DNA of 64,000 bases, from NCBI GenBank assembly GCA_002483345.1, contig DLHS01000018.1:186001-250000 (forward strand), read 5' to 3'. The DNA comes from Bacteroidetes bacterium UBA7662. Its GTDB lineage: Bacteria > Bacteroidota > Bacteroidia > UBA7662. The position numbers and the translations under genes were made by a program. Below the pieces are notes generated by a model. It was given only the letters and a program-made list of their open reading frames with translations. It made no database searches and was not told the origin of the DNA. Positions 8,378-16,598 of this stretch are shown here, piece after piece; within the stretch, counting starts at the first letter, position 1, and the number at the start of each line of letters is the position of its first letter.

Positions 8378-8465
8378 GGTTAAACGGTAAAACGGCTTTG
8401 GCGGTGGTTGAGCGAAGTCGAAACCTTAGCGGGTTAAACGGAAAAAGGGGTTAAACGGTAAAACG
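8378..8465. repeat. GGTTAAAC/GGTAAAAC short repeats
   Basis: The 17-mer GGTTAAACGGTAAAACG occurs exactly at 8378-8394 and 8449-8465, with a partial copy at 8432-8441. Within each copy TAAA recurs at 7-bp spacing. It is the first part of the non-coding island 8235-8887, which has no credible gene; apparent frames there are translated repeats. Confidence 0.85.
8406..8425 (-). repeat. Dispersed 20-mer, copy 1
   Basis: On the minus strand this reads GGTTTCGACTTCGCTCAACC. A second copy with two mismatches is at 22177-22196 on the plus strand. In both places it is followed, in the same relative orientation, by the TTTGAAT heptad element. Confidence 0.75.
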
Positions 8466-8485
8466 TGTTAACCGCAACAATTAAG

Positions 8486-8519
8486 AACTTTGAATCTTAA
8501 ATTTTGAATTTTGAATTCC
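8486..8519 (+). repeat. TTTGAAT heptad element, copy 1
   Basis: Heptads TTTGAAT, CTTAAAT, TTTGAAT, TTTGAAT fill 8489-8516. The whole 34-nt stretch matches the reverse complement of 22101-22134 with about three mismatches. It is therefore a dispersed element, not a local accident. Confidence 0.85.
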
Positions 8520-8561
8520 CCTGGCGGTGCCTGAGGCCCCCGAAGGCTGAGCCCGCGGCGT

Positions 8562-8590
8562 TAACCACGGAAGGCACTGAGGCACGGAGG
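8562..8590 (-). repeat. CTCCGTG-type octad element, copy 1
   Basis: On the minus strand the units CTCCGTGC, CTCAGTGC and CTTCCGTGG follow one another and end at GTTAA. The 11-mer GAGGCACGGAG (8579-8589) is shared exactly with 51834-51844. This type of degenerate 8-bp repeat is also seen behind the subtilase gene. Confidence 0.7.
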
Positions 8591-8620
8591 GAGAGCACCA
8601 GGGAGTGCGTGGGCGGTACG

Positions 8621-8697
8621 TGGTCAATGGTCGATAGTCCATAGTCCACGGTCCATGGACCATTGACCATTGACCATTGACCATCGACCATTGACCA
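8621..8697. repeat. Palindromic heptad array, 11 units
   Basis: Five units of the TGGTCAA type (8621-8655) are followed without a break by six of the reverse-complement TTGACCA type (8656-8697). The switch is at 8655/8656 within GGTCCATGGACC. The outer 14 bp on each side pair perfectly (TGGTCAATGGTCGA with 8684-8697), so a long hairpin can form. No gene uses it; translated frames across it are repetitive nonsense. Confidence 0.9.
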
Positions 8698-8836
8698 TGA
8701 GCAATTCATGGGAATCGTAAGCCTTTCCCTTTGAGTAGGCTGACCAAAAACCAAACCCCATAGCCTGTCATTTCGAGTAGGTTTGATCAAAAAAAATAAA
8801 CAACCCAAACCGTAACGAGAAACAGGCCACCCAAAA

Positions 8837-8863
8837 CAAAAAAAAGCCACCCTCCAGGGCAGC
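8837..8863 (-). terminator. Intrinsic terminator of the etf-nup-sbp operon
   Basis: Read on the minus strand, GCTGCCCTGGAGGGTGGC forms a stem with a small loop and two wobble pairs, followed by eight T residues. It begins 25 nt after the stop of the solute-binding protein gene. Confidence 0.8.
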
Positions 8864-8887
8864 TCCTTTTCTTACCGGATGAAATAA

Positions 8888-9739
8888 TCAGTACAGTTCT
8901 ACCGACTTCACTACTTCGTAGCCGAGGTGTTTCTTCAGGATGTTAGCATAAGCCTCTGTTGCGGTAAAGCCAAAACCTGCTTCGAAAAACTCGTTGAAGG
9001 CCTGCTGCCAGTCGCTGTCTTTGGGTAAAATCATAGCAAAACGTTGTTGGTCGAGACTTGCGATTCTATGGATTTTGAGATTGGCAGGTTGGTTTTTCAA
9101 ATAGGCCCAATAGGTAAGCAAATCAACATAACCATAATATTTTCCTTTGGTTTCCGCTACCAGCTTCACCACTTCCGACGGGCGTTCCACATAATTCACG
9201 CGCATGGTTGGGTGATGTTTTTTCTTGATTTCCATCAGTTGTTTTTCCAGGACAGTCCCCCGGTTTACTACCGCTGTCATTTCTGCAAAACTTTTAGGAA
9301 TATCATCGTAGCTGCGCAAAGAAGGTGTTTCCGTATTCGAGATGAGCAAAGAAATATTCTTCAGATAAGGGGGCGAAAAAGAGACTTCCTGTTGTCTTTC
9401 CCGGGTAACTGTAACAGAGGCCAGTCCGACAACGGCACCCTGTGCTGATTTCACATGATTGTAAACCTTTTCAAAATCGGTTTCCGGCAAATAAGTTGTT
9501 TTTACACTTGAAAACTCTTTTGTCTTTTCCAGCCAGGTCACAAAATGATTGAAGATATCAATTTCAATTCCTGTCAGTTTTCCTTCTCCATCTGTATAGG
9601 CAAAGGGAAAATTTTCAAGGTAGTGAACAACAATATCACACTTCTTGTCAGCCTGCGCCTGCTGCCAGCTTTGCTGAGCGCTGAGGTTGCTGACGCAAAA
9701 AACTACAAAAAAGCTTAAAAGGGTAATTCGTTTCAACAT
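8888..9739 (-). CDS. Extracellular solute-binding protein, family 3 (SBP_bac_3)
   Basis: 283-aa periplasmic binding-protein-like product with a signal peptide (about 1-21, ending SNLSAQ). The early stretch LENFPFAYTDGEGKLTGIEIDIFNHF is the family 3 hallmark, and VTVTRERQQEVSFSPPY is the usual second motif. Family members bind amino acids or other small polar ligands. No ABC permease or ATPase is adjacent; instead the gene is last in an operon behind a nucleoside transporter (52-nt gap). The ligand is unknown and the protein may be a stand-alone binding or sensing protein. Confidence 0.88.
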   Translation of the reverse strand: MLKRITLLSFFVVFCVSNLSAQQSWQQAQADKKCDIVVHYLENFPFAYTDGEGKLTGIEIDIFNHFVTWLEKTKEFSSVKTTYLPETDFEKVYNHVKSAQGAVVGLASVTVTRERQQEVSFSPPYLKNISLLISNTETPSLRSYDDIPKSFAEMTAVVNRGTVLEKQLMEIKKKHHPTMRVNYVERPSEVVKLVAETKGKYYGYVDLLTYWAYLKNQPANLKIHRIASLDQQRFAMILPKDSDWQQAFNEFFEAGFGFTATEAYANILKKHLGYEVVKSVELY

Positions 9740-9791
9740 TTCAGTTTGGTTTTAATCCAATATGGATAAAAAAACTGAGTTGAACAAGTCT

Positions 9792-11123
9792 TTAGATGAG
9801 CATCCCGGCAATGGCGCCGTTGAGCAAACAGGCGGCAGTCCCTCCTATCAGGGCTCTGATACCAAGGGCTGATAACTGGGCGCGTTTCCCGGGTGCCAAA
9901 GAGCCAATTCCCCCGATCTGAATACCGATAGACGCAAAATTGGCAAATCCGCAAAGGGCATAAGTGGCAATGATAATAGAGCGCTGATCTGCAAACAATC
10001 CTGCCTCCTTGAATCCAGCCAGCGAAGAGTATGCAAAAAATTCGTTCAAAATCGTCTTTTCTCCCAACAGCTGCCCGATGAGCAGCACATCATCTCCCCT
10101 GACTCCGATCAGCCATGAAATTGGCGCGAACACATTACCCAATATATACTGTAAGGTAAAGCCTTCATACTTACCACCTGTGGCCTCCACAATGACTTTA
10201 TTTAAACCTGTTGTTTCGCCAATCACAAACTGAAAGATATAATTGACCATGGCCATCAACGCGGTGAATACCAACAACATGGCTCCGACATTGACTGCCA
10301 GTTTAAGACCGTCTGTGGTACCATTTGAAATAGCTTCCAGCACATTTGAACCTATGTTTTCCTTGCTTACCCTTAATTCTTTATCAAAGGGTTCTGTTTC
10401 CGGCACCAGTAATTTGGCAGCCAGTAAACTTCCGGGGGCTGCCATGATAGATGCAGACAACAGGTGGGTAGCGAAAAGTTGTTGCTGAGCCGGGTCAGAG
10501 CCGCCCAAAAAGCCTATGTAGGCTGCCAGTACACCTCCGGCAATCGTAGCCATACCGCCTGTCATCAACGCCATGATTTCCGATTTGGTCATGCGTTCGA
10601 TGTAGGGTTTAATAAGCAGTGGTGCCTCGGTCTGGCCCAGAAAGATATTGGCAGAAGCCGCCAGACTCTCAGAACCCGAAAGGCGCATCAGCCGGTTCAT
10701 CACCCAGGCAAAGGCGAAAACCACTTTTTGCAGTATCCCGAAATAATAGAGGGCAGAGGTAAGTGCAGCAAAAAACAGAATAGTGGGCAGTACCTGAAAT
10801 ACGAAGATAAATCCGAAGGAATCGATATCGCGGACCAGTGAGCCGAACAAAAACTCCGACCCAGCCTGTGTAAATGACAATAACCTCACAAAAAAACCTG
10901 AAAGAACCTGAAATCCTGATTTTACCAAGGGCACCTTGATGACCAGAAAAGCGAAGGTAAGCTGCAAAACCAAAGCCATGCCGATGGTGCGCCAGTTGAT
11001 GTTTTTACGGCTGGTAGAAAGCAGGAAAAGTATCGTAAGAATCGAAACAATGCCGATAAGGCCATTCAGGATTTGCATCATAGGATCAGTCAGAAAATCA
11101 CCCGAAAGTTTGTCCGCGGGCAT
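9792..11123 (-). CDS. NupC/CNT-family concentrative nucleoside transporter
   Basis: 443-aa polytopic inner-membrane protein of the CNT family, which imports nucleosides with a cation gradient. Family signatures are GSESLAASANIFLGQTEAPL, MTGGMATIAGGVLAAYI and GFANFASIGIQIGGIGSLAP. The annotated ATG adds about 14 residues to the usual N-terminus; an alternative start is Met15 or Met16 (11081 or 11078). It lies 27 nt downstream of the bifunctional nuclease gene in the same direction. A link between a nuclease domain protein and nucleoside uptake is only suggestive. Confidence 0.93.
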   Translation of the reverse strand: MPADKLSGDFLTDPMMQILNGLIGIVSILTILFLLSTSRKNINWRTIGMALVLQLTFAFLVIKVPLVKSGFQVLSGFFVRLLSFTQAGSEFLFGSLVRDIDSFGFIFVFQVLPTILFFAALTSALYYFGILQKVVFAFAWVMNRLMRLSGSESLAASANIFLGQTEAPLLIKPYIERMTKSEIMALMTGGMATIAGGVLAAYIGFLGGSDPAQQQLFATHLLSASIMAAPGSLLAAKLLVPETEPFDKELRVSKENIGSNVLEAISNGTTDGLKLAVNVGAMLLVFTALMAMVNYIFQFVIGETTGLNKVIVEATGGKYEGFTLQYILGNVFAPISWLIGVRGDDVLLIGQLLGEKTILNEFFAYSSLAGFKEAGLFADQRSIIIATYALCGFANFASIGIQIGGIGSLAPGKRAQLSALGIRALIGGTAACLLNGAIAGMLI

Positions 11124-11150
11124 GGCCTGAAAATAGGGAAATTTTAGGTG

Positions 11151-11738
11151 TTAAGAACTTTTCCGGCGATCTATCTCGTCGCGTAACTGGGCTGCTTTTT
11201 CGTAATCCTCATTCCGCAGCGCTTCTTCGAGCAGTTTTTCGAGCTCATCGGTGTTTTTGCCCGACCAGCTTGTTTTCAGCGGTTTTATTTCCGGAACAGG
11301 ATTGACAGGTGCTGTGGGTTCATCTTCTGACTCAAATACTACACCATCACTCTCGAGTATATGCTCGTAGGTATAAACAGGGCAATTAAACCGGATTGCC
11401 AGTGCGATGGCATCGCTGGTCCGTGCGTCTATTTCACGTAAGTCGGTTCCCATTCGGCAATATAACCGTGCAAAAAAGACACCTTCTTTCAAATCAGAAA
11501 TGATTACTTCTTCCAGACGAATCTGAAACGCGTCGGCAAAACTTTTGAATAAATCGTGGGTTAGCGGCCTGACAGGTTTCATTTTTTCGAGTTCGATGGC
11601 AATGGCCTGGGCTTCAAAAGCGCCGATAATGACCGGCAATCGGCGGTTACCCGATTTTTCCCCCAGCACAATAGCAAAGGTATTATTGGATGCCGTGCTG
11701 TCTGACAGGGCAATGATTTCGAGCTCAATCTTTTTCAT
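11151..11738 (-). CDS. Bifunctional nuclease (BFN/DUF151) domain protein with C-terminal UVR motif
   Basis: 195-aa cytoplasmic protein. Residues about 1-135 are a BFN/DUF151 domain (KKIELEIIALSDS, LPVIIGAFEAQAIAIELE, DARTSDAIALAIRFNCPVY). The C-terminus has a UVR helix-hairpin (ELEKLLEEALRNEDYEKAAQLRDEI), the UvrB/UvrC interaction motif. BFN proteins of plants have reported DNase and RNase activity; activity of bacterial members is less certain. I use the ATG at 11738, not a GTG two codons upstream. It sits between etfA and the nucleoside transporter, with 32- and 27-nt gaps. Confidence 0.92.
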   Translation of the reverse strand: MKKIELEIIALSDSTASNNTFAIVLGEKSGNRRLPVIIGAFEAQAIAIELEKMKPVRPLTHDLFKSFADAFQIRLEEVIISDLKEGVFFARLYCRMGTDLREIDARTSDAIALAIRFNCPVYTYEHILESDGVVFESEDEPTAPVNPVPEIKPLKTSWSGKNTDELEKLLEEALRNEDYEKAAQLRDEIDRRKSS

Positions 11739-11770
11739 GCTCACCGAAAAAGGATAAATCCAGGACAGCC

Positions 11771-12748
11771 TTAATTGGCTGCCTTGAATTTACGGATAGC
11801 TTCGTTGAGTTTGGGCACCACTTCAAAAGCGTCTCCTATGATACCATAATCTGCGATTTTGAAAAAGGGTGCTTCTTTATCTGTGTTGATGGCCACAATT
11901 ACTTTGCTGCCGCTTACACCTGCGAGGTGCTGAATGGCTCCTGAAATACCGATGGCGATGTACAGATTCGGTTTGATGGTGATACCCGTCTGTCCAACAT
12001 GTTCTTCGTGGCCCCTCCAATGCAAGTCGGAAACCGGCTTCGAACAAGCTGTGGCTGCCCCCAGGAGACTGGCCATCTCTTCAATCATACCCCAGTTTTC
12101 AGGGCCTTTCATACCACGGCCGGCAGAAACTACGAGTTCTGCTTCGGTAAGAGGTATTTTACCACTTACTTTTTTCAGCTCAACAGTTTTAGTCTTGAAA
12201 TCAGCGGCGGCAACCGGATTGGTCAGGGTACTTACAGTACCGGCTTTATTCAGTTCCACCAGCTTATAGCTGTTGGGCGTGAGGGTGATAACCTTGCGGT
12301 CGCTGTTGAGGGTGATATCTGCAAAACCTTTGTTTGAAAATACCGTCCTGCGAACCGTCAGGTTGTTTCCGTTGGCAACAGGTACATCTACTGCCCCGGT
12401 AGCCAGGGCTGCACCCAGCTTTACACTGAGCCGGGGTGCCAGGGCCTTGCCGGAATAGTTGTTCGAGACAATAACTGTTTTGACACTGGCAGCGTCTGCC
12501 GCGGCAGCAATAGCTTTGGCGGCCGCATGGGCTTCAAAATTATCGAGGCTGGCATCGCTGATGTGCACTATTTTATCGGCCCCATAGGTACCCAGAACAG
12601 CCAGTGCATCGCCTGAAATAGTTCCGAGTACAACGGCTGTAACATCAGTACCGGAAAGTCCCGCTACGGCAGCGGCATAACTTACGGCTTCAAAAGTGGC
12701 CTTCTTGAATTGACCACCGCTGTTTTCTGCAAATACAAGTACTGACAT
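11771..12748 (-). CDS. etfA: Electron transfer flavoprotein, alpha subunit
   Basis: 325-aa FAD-binding alpha subunit. With EtfB it passes electrons from acyl-CoA dehydrogenases to the quinone pool. The C-terminal FAD domain is complete: GRGMKGPENWGMIEEMA, HVGQTGITIKPNLYIAIGISGAIQHLAG and the final VAINTDKEAPFFKIADYGIIGD. The start is the ATG at 12748 (MSVLVFAENSGGQ); the frame runs further upstream but only as a shadow of etfB. Only 1 nt separates it from the etfB stop. Confidence 0.97.
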   Translation of the reverse strand: MSVLVFAENSGGQFKKATFEAVSYAAAVAGLSGTDVTAVVLGTISGDALAVLGTYGADKIVHISDASLDNFEAHAAAKAIAAAADAASVKTVIVSNNYSGKALAPRLSVKLGAALATGAVDVPVANGNNLTVRRTVFSNKGFADITLNSDRKVITLTPNSYKLVELNKAGTVSTLTNPVAAADFKTKTVELKKVSGKIPLTEAELVVSAGRGMKGPENWGMIEEMASLLGAATACSKPVSDLHWRGHEEHVGQTGITIKPNLYIAIGISGAIQHLAGVSGSKVIVAINTDKEAPFFKIADYGIIGDAFEVVPKLNEAIRKFKAAN

Positions 12749-12749
12749 A

Positions 12750-13490
12750 TCAGATGACTTTGGCTTCGTTGTGGAGGAGTTGAATGAGGGTTTCAGCTTC
12801 GGCGGCATCGATGAACTTGCAGCCTGCTTTGGACTGCGGCGCCTGGTATTGGCTGATTTCGGTTCGTTTTTCAGCAGCTGCCGGGGCAATTACCTGCAAA
12901 GGTTTGCTGCGCGCCATCATGATACCACGCATATTGGGAATGCGGGGCTCTGTGAGCTCTTTCTGCGCGCTTACGACAAATGGCGTGTCGACACTCACCA
13001 CTTCCCTGCCACCATCGATATCACGCTCAATAGTAGCGGCATTACCCTGTAAAGAGATGCTGTTGATGACATTCACCATCGGCAAATCGAGCAGTTCAGC
13101 TATCATACCACCCACCTGGCCACCGTTGTAGTCGATCGACTCCCGGCCGGTGAAAATGATGTCAAAACCTTTGTCTTTGGCATAGGCAGCAATTTCGTTA
13201 GCTACAAAAAAGGCATCGGTCGGTTCAGCATCGATGCGTACGGCATCGTCGGCTCCTACAGCCAGGGCTTTGCGCAAATTGGCTTCTGTATCGGCAGCTC
13301 CTACGTGAATTACGGTTACGGTACCGCCGCCTGCCGCTTCGTTCAGCTCCAGGGCTTTGGTCAATGCCAGTTCATCGTATGGGTTGATAATAAATTGAAC
13401 GCCGGCTTTATTGAAAGCTTTGTTGTCGGGCGTAAAGGTAATTTTGGTCGTGGTGTCGGGCACGTTGCTAATGCAGACAAGAATCTTCAT
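12750..13490 (-). CDS. etfB: Electron transfer flavoprotein, beta subunit
   Basis: 246-aa AMP-binding-type beta subunit of ETF. It begins MKILVCISNVPDTTTKITF and carries the family signature region IERDIDGGREVVSVDTPFVVS with EPRIPNMRGIMMARSKPL. It is the first gene of the operon etfB-etfA-BFN-nupC-sbp. A TAACTTTG promoter element lies 44 nt upstream. Length is normal for the family (about 245-260 aa). Confidence 0.97.
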   Translation of the reverse strand: MKILVCISNVPDTTTKITFTPDNKAFNKAGVQFIINPYDELALTKALELNEAAGGGTVTVIHVGAADTEANLRKALAVGADDAVRIDAEPTDAFFVANEIAAYAKDKGFDIIFTGRESIDYNGGQVGGMIAELLDLPMVNVINSISLQGNAATIERDIDGGREVVSVDTPFVVSAQKELTEPRIPNMRGIMMARSKPLQVIAPAAAEKRTEISQYQAPQSKAGCKFIDAAEAETLIQLLHNEAKVI

Positions 13491-13533
13491 ATCTACTCGA
13501 AAAAGTTAATTTCGCTCCTGAAAAACAAGACCA

Positions 13534-13541
13534 CAAAGTTA
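13534..13541 (-). promoter_or_regulatory. Bacteroidota -7 element for etfB
   Basis: The plus strand CAAAGTTA reads TAACTTTG on the minus strand, an exact match to TAnnTTTG. Transcription would start about 35-40 nt before the etfB ATG. The -33 element is weak. It overlaps the leader of the divergent TPR gene. Confidence 0.6.
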
Positions 13542-13553
13542 GGAGAAAAACCG

Positions 13554-13889
13554 ATGTCGTCAGCTAAAGATAACCACAGGATTGCGCAATTATTAACCCT
13601 TATGCAGCAACAAGGTCCCGATGCATTCAGTTGCTACGCCCTTGCCATGGAGTACCGCAAAACGGGCGACAGCCAGCTGGCAATCGGCTGGCTGCAAAAG
13701 ACCCTGGCACTTGACCCGGAATACCTGGCGGTTTTTTACCAGCTGGGGGAACTATATGCCAACCTCGGCGACACCAAAAATGCCCTGAACGCTTACGATC
13801 AAGGCATAGCATTGGCCGAAAAAAGGAGAGACACCAAGACACTGGCTGAACTCCGGAACGCCCGCTTAAATCTGGAACTGGAACTTTAG
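13554..13889 (+). CDS. Small TPR-repeat protein
   Basis: 111-aa soluble protein made of about three tetratricopeptide helices pairs (DAFSCYALAMEYRKTGDSQL, YLAVFYQLGELYANLGDTKN, ALNAYDQGIALAEKRRDTK). TPRs mediate protein-protein contact; there is no enzymatic domain. The ATG at 13554 is chosen because AGGAG lies 8 nt upstream and the longer frame runs through the etfB promoter and start in antisense. It is divergent from etfB. Confidence 0.85.
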   Translation: MSSAKDNHRIAQLLTLMQQQGPDAFSCYALAMEYRKTGDSQLAIGWLQKTLALDPEYLAVFYQLGELYANLGDTKNALNAYDQGIALAEKRRDTKTLAELRNARLNLELEL

Positions 13890-13925
13890 TTCATCCAATA
13901 CATTTTTTTTGTACCTTTCTTTCCT

Positions 13926-14075
13926 ATGCCCATCAGGACATTTCTCCTGTTGTCTTTTTTTGACTGGCAAGGTTTGGTTTATGGTCAGGATTATCAGCCT
14001 GTATTCCTGCCATCCGGCTTTTCTGAAAAATACGGATATCAGCCCCTGAAACCTCCCCTATCACCACCCGGCTGA
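13926..14075 (+). CDS. Possible small secreted peptide (49 aa)
   Basis: A 49-codon frame begins MPIRTFLLLSFFDWQGLVYG, which looks like a signal peptide, then continues QDYQPVFLPSGF to a Pro-rich end. It ends 12 nt before the next gene in the same direction. There is no family match I can name. It may equally be leader sequence of the 14088 gene, so the call is weak. Confidence 0.3.
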   Translation: MPIRTFLLLSFFDWQGLVYGQDYQPVFLPSGFSEKYGYQPLKPPLSPPG

Positions 14076-14087
14076 AAAAAACACGAT

Positions 14088-15047
14088 ATGAAAACACTGC
14101 TACTTTCACTCGTACTGCTTCTGTCCGATTATGCAAATACCGCTGCCCAGGCGTATATGCCCCTCCTGCGGGAAAACAGCAAGTGGGATGTAGTCAGCTA
14201 TCAGTCCGGCCTGATCTGCACCCGTGGGAATGTGTCTCGCATGTTCTTTGAGGGCGACACAACTATCAATCAGGTGACCTATAAAAAGTTACAAACCTAC
14301 AGTTCTGTTCCTTCCGACCCCCACCCTATTTCTCAAAGTGAAGGTTGTTTGCCGCACTACATTGTTCCGAATCAAGGAACAGTCACCAACCGCTTTTTCA
14401 GGGAAGACACCGTAAGTAAAAAAGTGTGGGTCTTGCATCGTGATGCTGCAATACCAAACAGCGCTTTCCGGGAAAGTATTCTTTTCGACTTCAACCTGGC
14501 TGAGGGAGATACCTTTACATCACCCTATCACGAACTCACCGACGGCCAAGCACTGGTAGTAGACAGTATACGGCTCCATCACCCACCCTGGGATGCCTCC
14601 CTTCAGGTAAGAACTTTTTATATGTCAACGGTAAATCTCGATGCTGGCTTACTACCTGAATTACGCATTTTTGAAGGTATTGGGAGTGGCACTTTTATCT
14701 TTCCCATCACCCGCCAGGTCGGTATGGGCTTCGGGCTATATCTGGATTGTTATATGCATACTTCAGCGCCTGTGGCGGGCTGTTCCCGATATCTGAGCAC
14801 CCTTGAAACAGCCATTGAAACACTGAAGATTTATCCCAACCCCGCAACTGATTTCATTCAGATAGCTGGACTCGACGAAAACAGTACTTCCAATGTTTCT
14901 ATCCGTGACCTCCGGGGCAGATTACTGCTTCAATCCGTTATCCAACCTGCCGAAAAAATGGATGTCAGCAACCTGCATCCGGGCATCTATCTGCTGCAAC
15001 TGGAATCTGACGGGAAGTTTAAAACAATCAAAATTCAGAAATACTGA
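14088..15047 (+). CDS. Secreted protein with T9SS type A C-terminal sorting domain
   Basis: 319-aa protein with a signal peptide (MKTLLLSLVLLLSDYANTAAQ). The middle region (about 25-235) has no domain I recognise; it contains four or more Cys that could form disulfides. The last 80 residues are a type A sorting domain: LKIYPNPATDFIQIAG, VSIRDLRGRLL, and LHPGIYLLQLESDGKFKTIKIQKY. It should cross the outer membrane by T9SS and be anchored or released. It converges on the porin gene with a 32-nt gap. Confidence 0.88.
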   Translation: MKTLLLSLVLLLSDYANTAAQAYMPLLRENSKWDVVSYQSGLICTRGNVSRMFFEGDTTINQVTYKKLQTYSSVPSDPHPISQSEGCLPHYIVPNQGTVTNRFFREDTVSKKVWVLHRDAAIPNSAFRESILFDFNLAEGDTFTSPYHELTDGQALVVDSIRLHHPPWDASLQVRTFYMSTVNLDAGLLPELRIFEGIGSGTFIFPITRQVGMGFGLYLDCYMHTSAPVAGCSRYLSTLETAIETLKIYPNPATDFIQIAGLDENSTSNVSIRDLRGRLLLQSVIQPAEKMDVSNLHPGIYLLQLESDGKFKTIKIQKY

Positions 15048-15079
15048 ATCAGGAAGGAACCGTCGGCTTTCGGTTGGCT

Positions 15080-16588
15080 TTAATCCAGCCTGAAATTCAA
15101 AGTAGCCTGCAATAAGGTCTGGTAATTCCTGAACTGCACATCGTACTGATTGCGCCCTTCGAGATAATAGGGCAACCAGTACCCTTTGGTCCGGTTATGC
15201 ACTACAGCCAGGTCAACTCCCACTTTCCCTAAACGAACCCCTGCCCCTGCGGTATAATCCAGCCGGCTATAGTCGGCACCACCGGTGTTCACACCTTCCT
15301 GATACGGACTGCCCCAATAGGCAAAACCAGCCCGGAAAGCCATCGGACCATAGATATACTCTCCCCCAACCCTGAAATTACTCGCCGCCTTAAAACTGGT
15401 TCTGACCACATTATTAAGATTGGAAGCCCAGGAAGCAGCTCCTGCATCGGTACTGGTCTCAACCTTCATTTTACTGTAATCGATATAGTCATAATCGAAA
15501 GACAAAGAAGCCGTTCCTCCGAATAAAAAGGCAAGTCCGGCACTGATGCGGCCAGGTTTGTTGTAATCGTATATAAAGGGCAGAAACAAAGGCGAGGTTG
15601 CCGTTGCAAAAACAGGCACAGAATCAAAATTGGCATCGATGGATGTCTGATAGTCATCGGTGACATTGTACCAAGTCGGCGATTCATAGGACAATCCCAG
15701 CCGTAACCATTCTACAGGCTGTAAAATGGCTCCCAGTTTGATGACAGCTCCATCGGCAGCGACTATTTGTGTCTGCTTGAACGTATAATCCTTGAAGTCA
15801 AAAATAGTGTCCATGTGGTCGCGCTCCTTGTAAGCACTGACAGAAGTGAAATTGCTTGAAACCAAAGCAATGGTTGCCCCCAGATAGAGGTAATTGTCAT
15901 AATTGGCCCCTAAGGAAAACCCATATTCCTGGGTAGCACCTTTGGTTCGTATTTTATCACTTTGTTCAACACCCGCATTGGGCACTATCCCGAAAAACTG
16001 ACTTGAATCATTACCTGGAACACCAGCATAAATCAGGCCGGTTGTTTGTGCCAGCGCTGCTGTAAAAGGATAGTCATCGGGTCGGAATACAAAGGGATCG
16101 GCATTGGCCTCCCCTACAAAATAGTCCACCAGGCTGTGATCTGTATTTACACCCTTATAGCTTTGGTTTCCGAAAAAGTTGTTCGTTCTGTTTAATGTGA
16201 AACCATAGTTTAACTGGTTCCATTTAGAATCACTGCCTCCGTAACGCATTTTCAGGTTTTTGCTGTGTATATAACTCAGCTGACCGATAAAACCTCCAAC
16301 TCCTTTGTCGTTCATTTTTTCTCCGAGATAGGTACCTTCCCCCCCGACAAAATTTAATGCGGGCGAAATGGAGGCAGATGAACGCCTGAAAGTACCCAAA
16401 CCCGCCGGGTTGATGGTAAGTCCACCGGCATCGGCACCCAGGGCATTAAAAGCACCTCCCATGGCAGCCATACGGGCGGTCGGGCTGTAGCGGGTAGTTG
16501 CCAGACGCAACAAATCAATTTCATTCTGGGCATACGACATGCCAGTACCGATGAGCCAGCAGGCTCCGATTATCCATAATTTTTTCAT
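15080..16588 (-). CDS. OmpP1/FadL/TodX family outer-membrane transport protein
   Basis: 502-aa beta-barrel porin-like protein. Signal peptide MKKLWIIGACWLIGTGMSYAQ is followed by NEIDLLRLATTRYSPTARMAAMGGAFNALGADAG, where the NPAG motif (TINPAGLGTF) is the FadL-family plug hallmark. FadL-type proteins admit hydrophobic compounds such as fatty acids. The ATG at 16588 gives the proper signal peptide; a further upstream Met would run into the previous gene. It is 10 nt after the lipoprotein gene and probably cotranscribed with it. Confidence 0.92.
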   Translation of the reverse strand: MKKLWIIGACWLIGTGMSYAQNEIDLLRLATTRYSPTARMAAMGGAFNALGADAGGLTINPAGLGTFRRSSASISPALNFVGGEGTYLGEKMNDKGVGGFIGQLSYIHSKNLKMRYGGSDSKWNQLNYGFTLNRTNNFFGNQSYKGVNTDHSLVDYFVGEANADPFVFRPDDYPFTAALAQTTGLIYAGVPGNDSSQFFGIVPNAGVEQSDKIRTKGATQEYGFSLGANYDNYLYLGATIALVSSNFTSVSAYKERDHMDTIFDFKDYTFKQTQIVAADGAVIKLGAILQPVEWLRLGLSYESPTWYNVTDDYQTSIDANFDSVPVFATATSPLFLPFIYDYNKPGRISAGLAFLFGGTASLSFDYDYIDYSKMKVETSTDAGAASWASNLNNVVRTSFKAASNFRVGGEYIYGPMAFRAGFAYWGSPYQEGVNTGGADYSRLDYTAGAGVRLGKVGVDLAVVHNRTKGYWLPYYLEGRNQYDVQFRNYQTLLQATLNFRLD

Positions 16589-16598
16589 GACATTATTT

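Noticed and set aside
8481..8850. Minus-strand frames across the repeat island
   Set aside because: Products are translated heptads (Trp-Ser-Met-Val type) with no domain.
12749..12889. N-terminal extension of etfA
   Set aside because: It overlaps etfB in another frame; the ATG at 12748 gives the family N-terminus.
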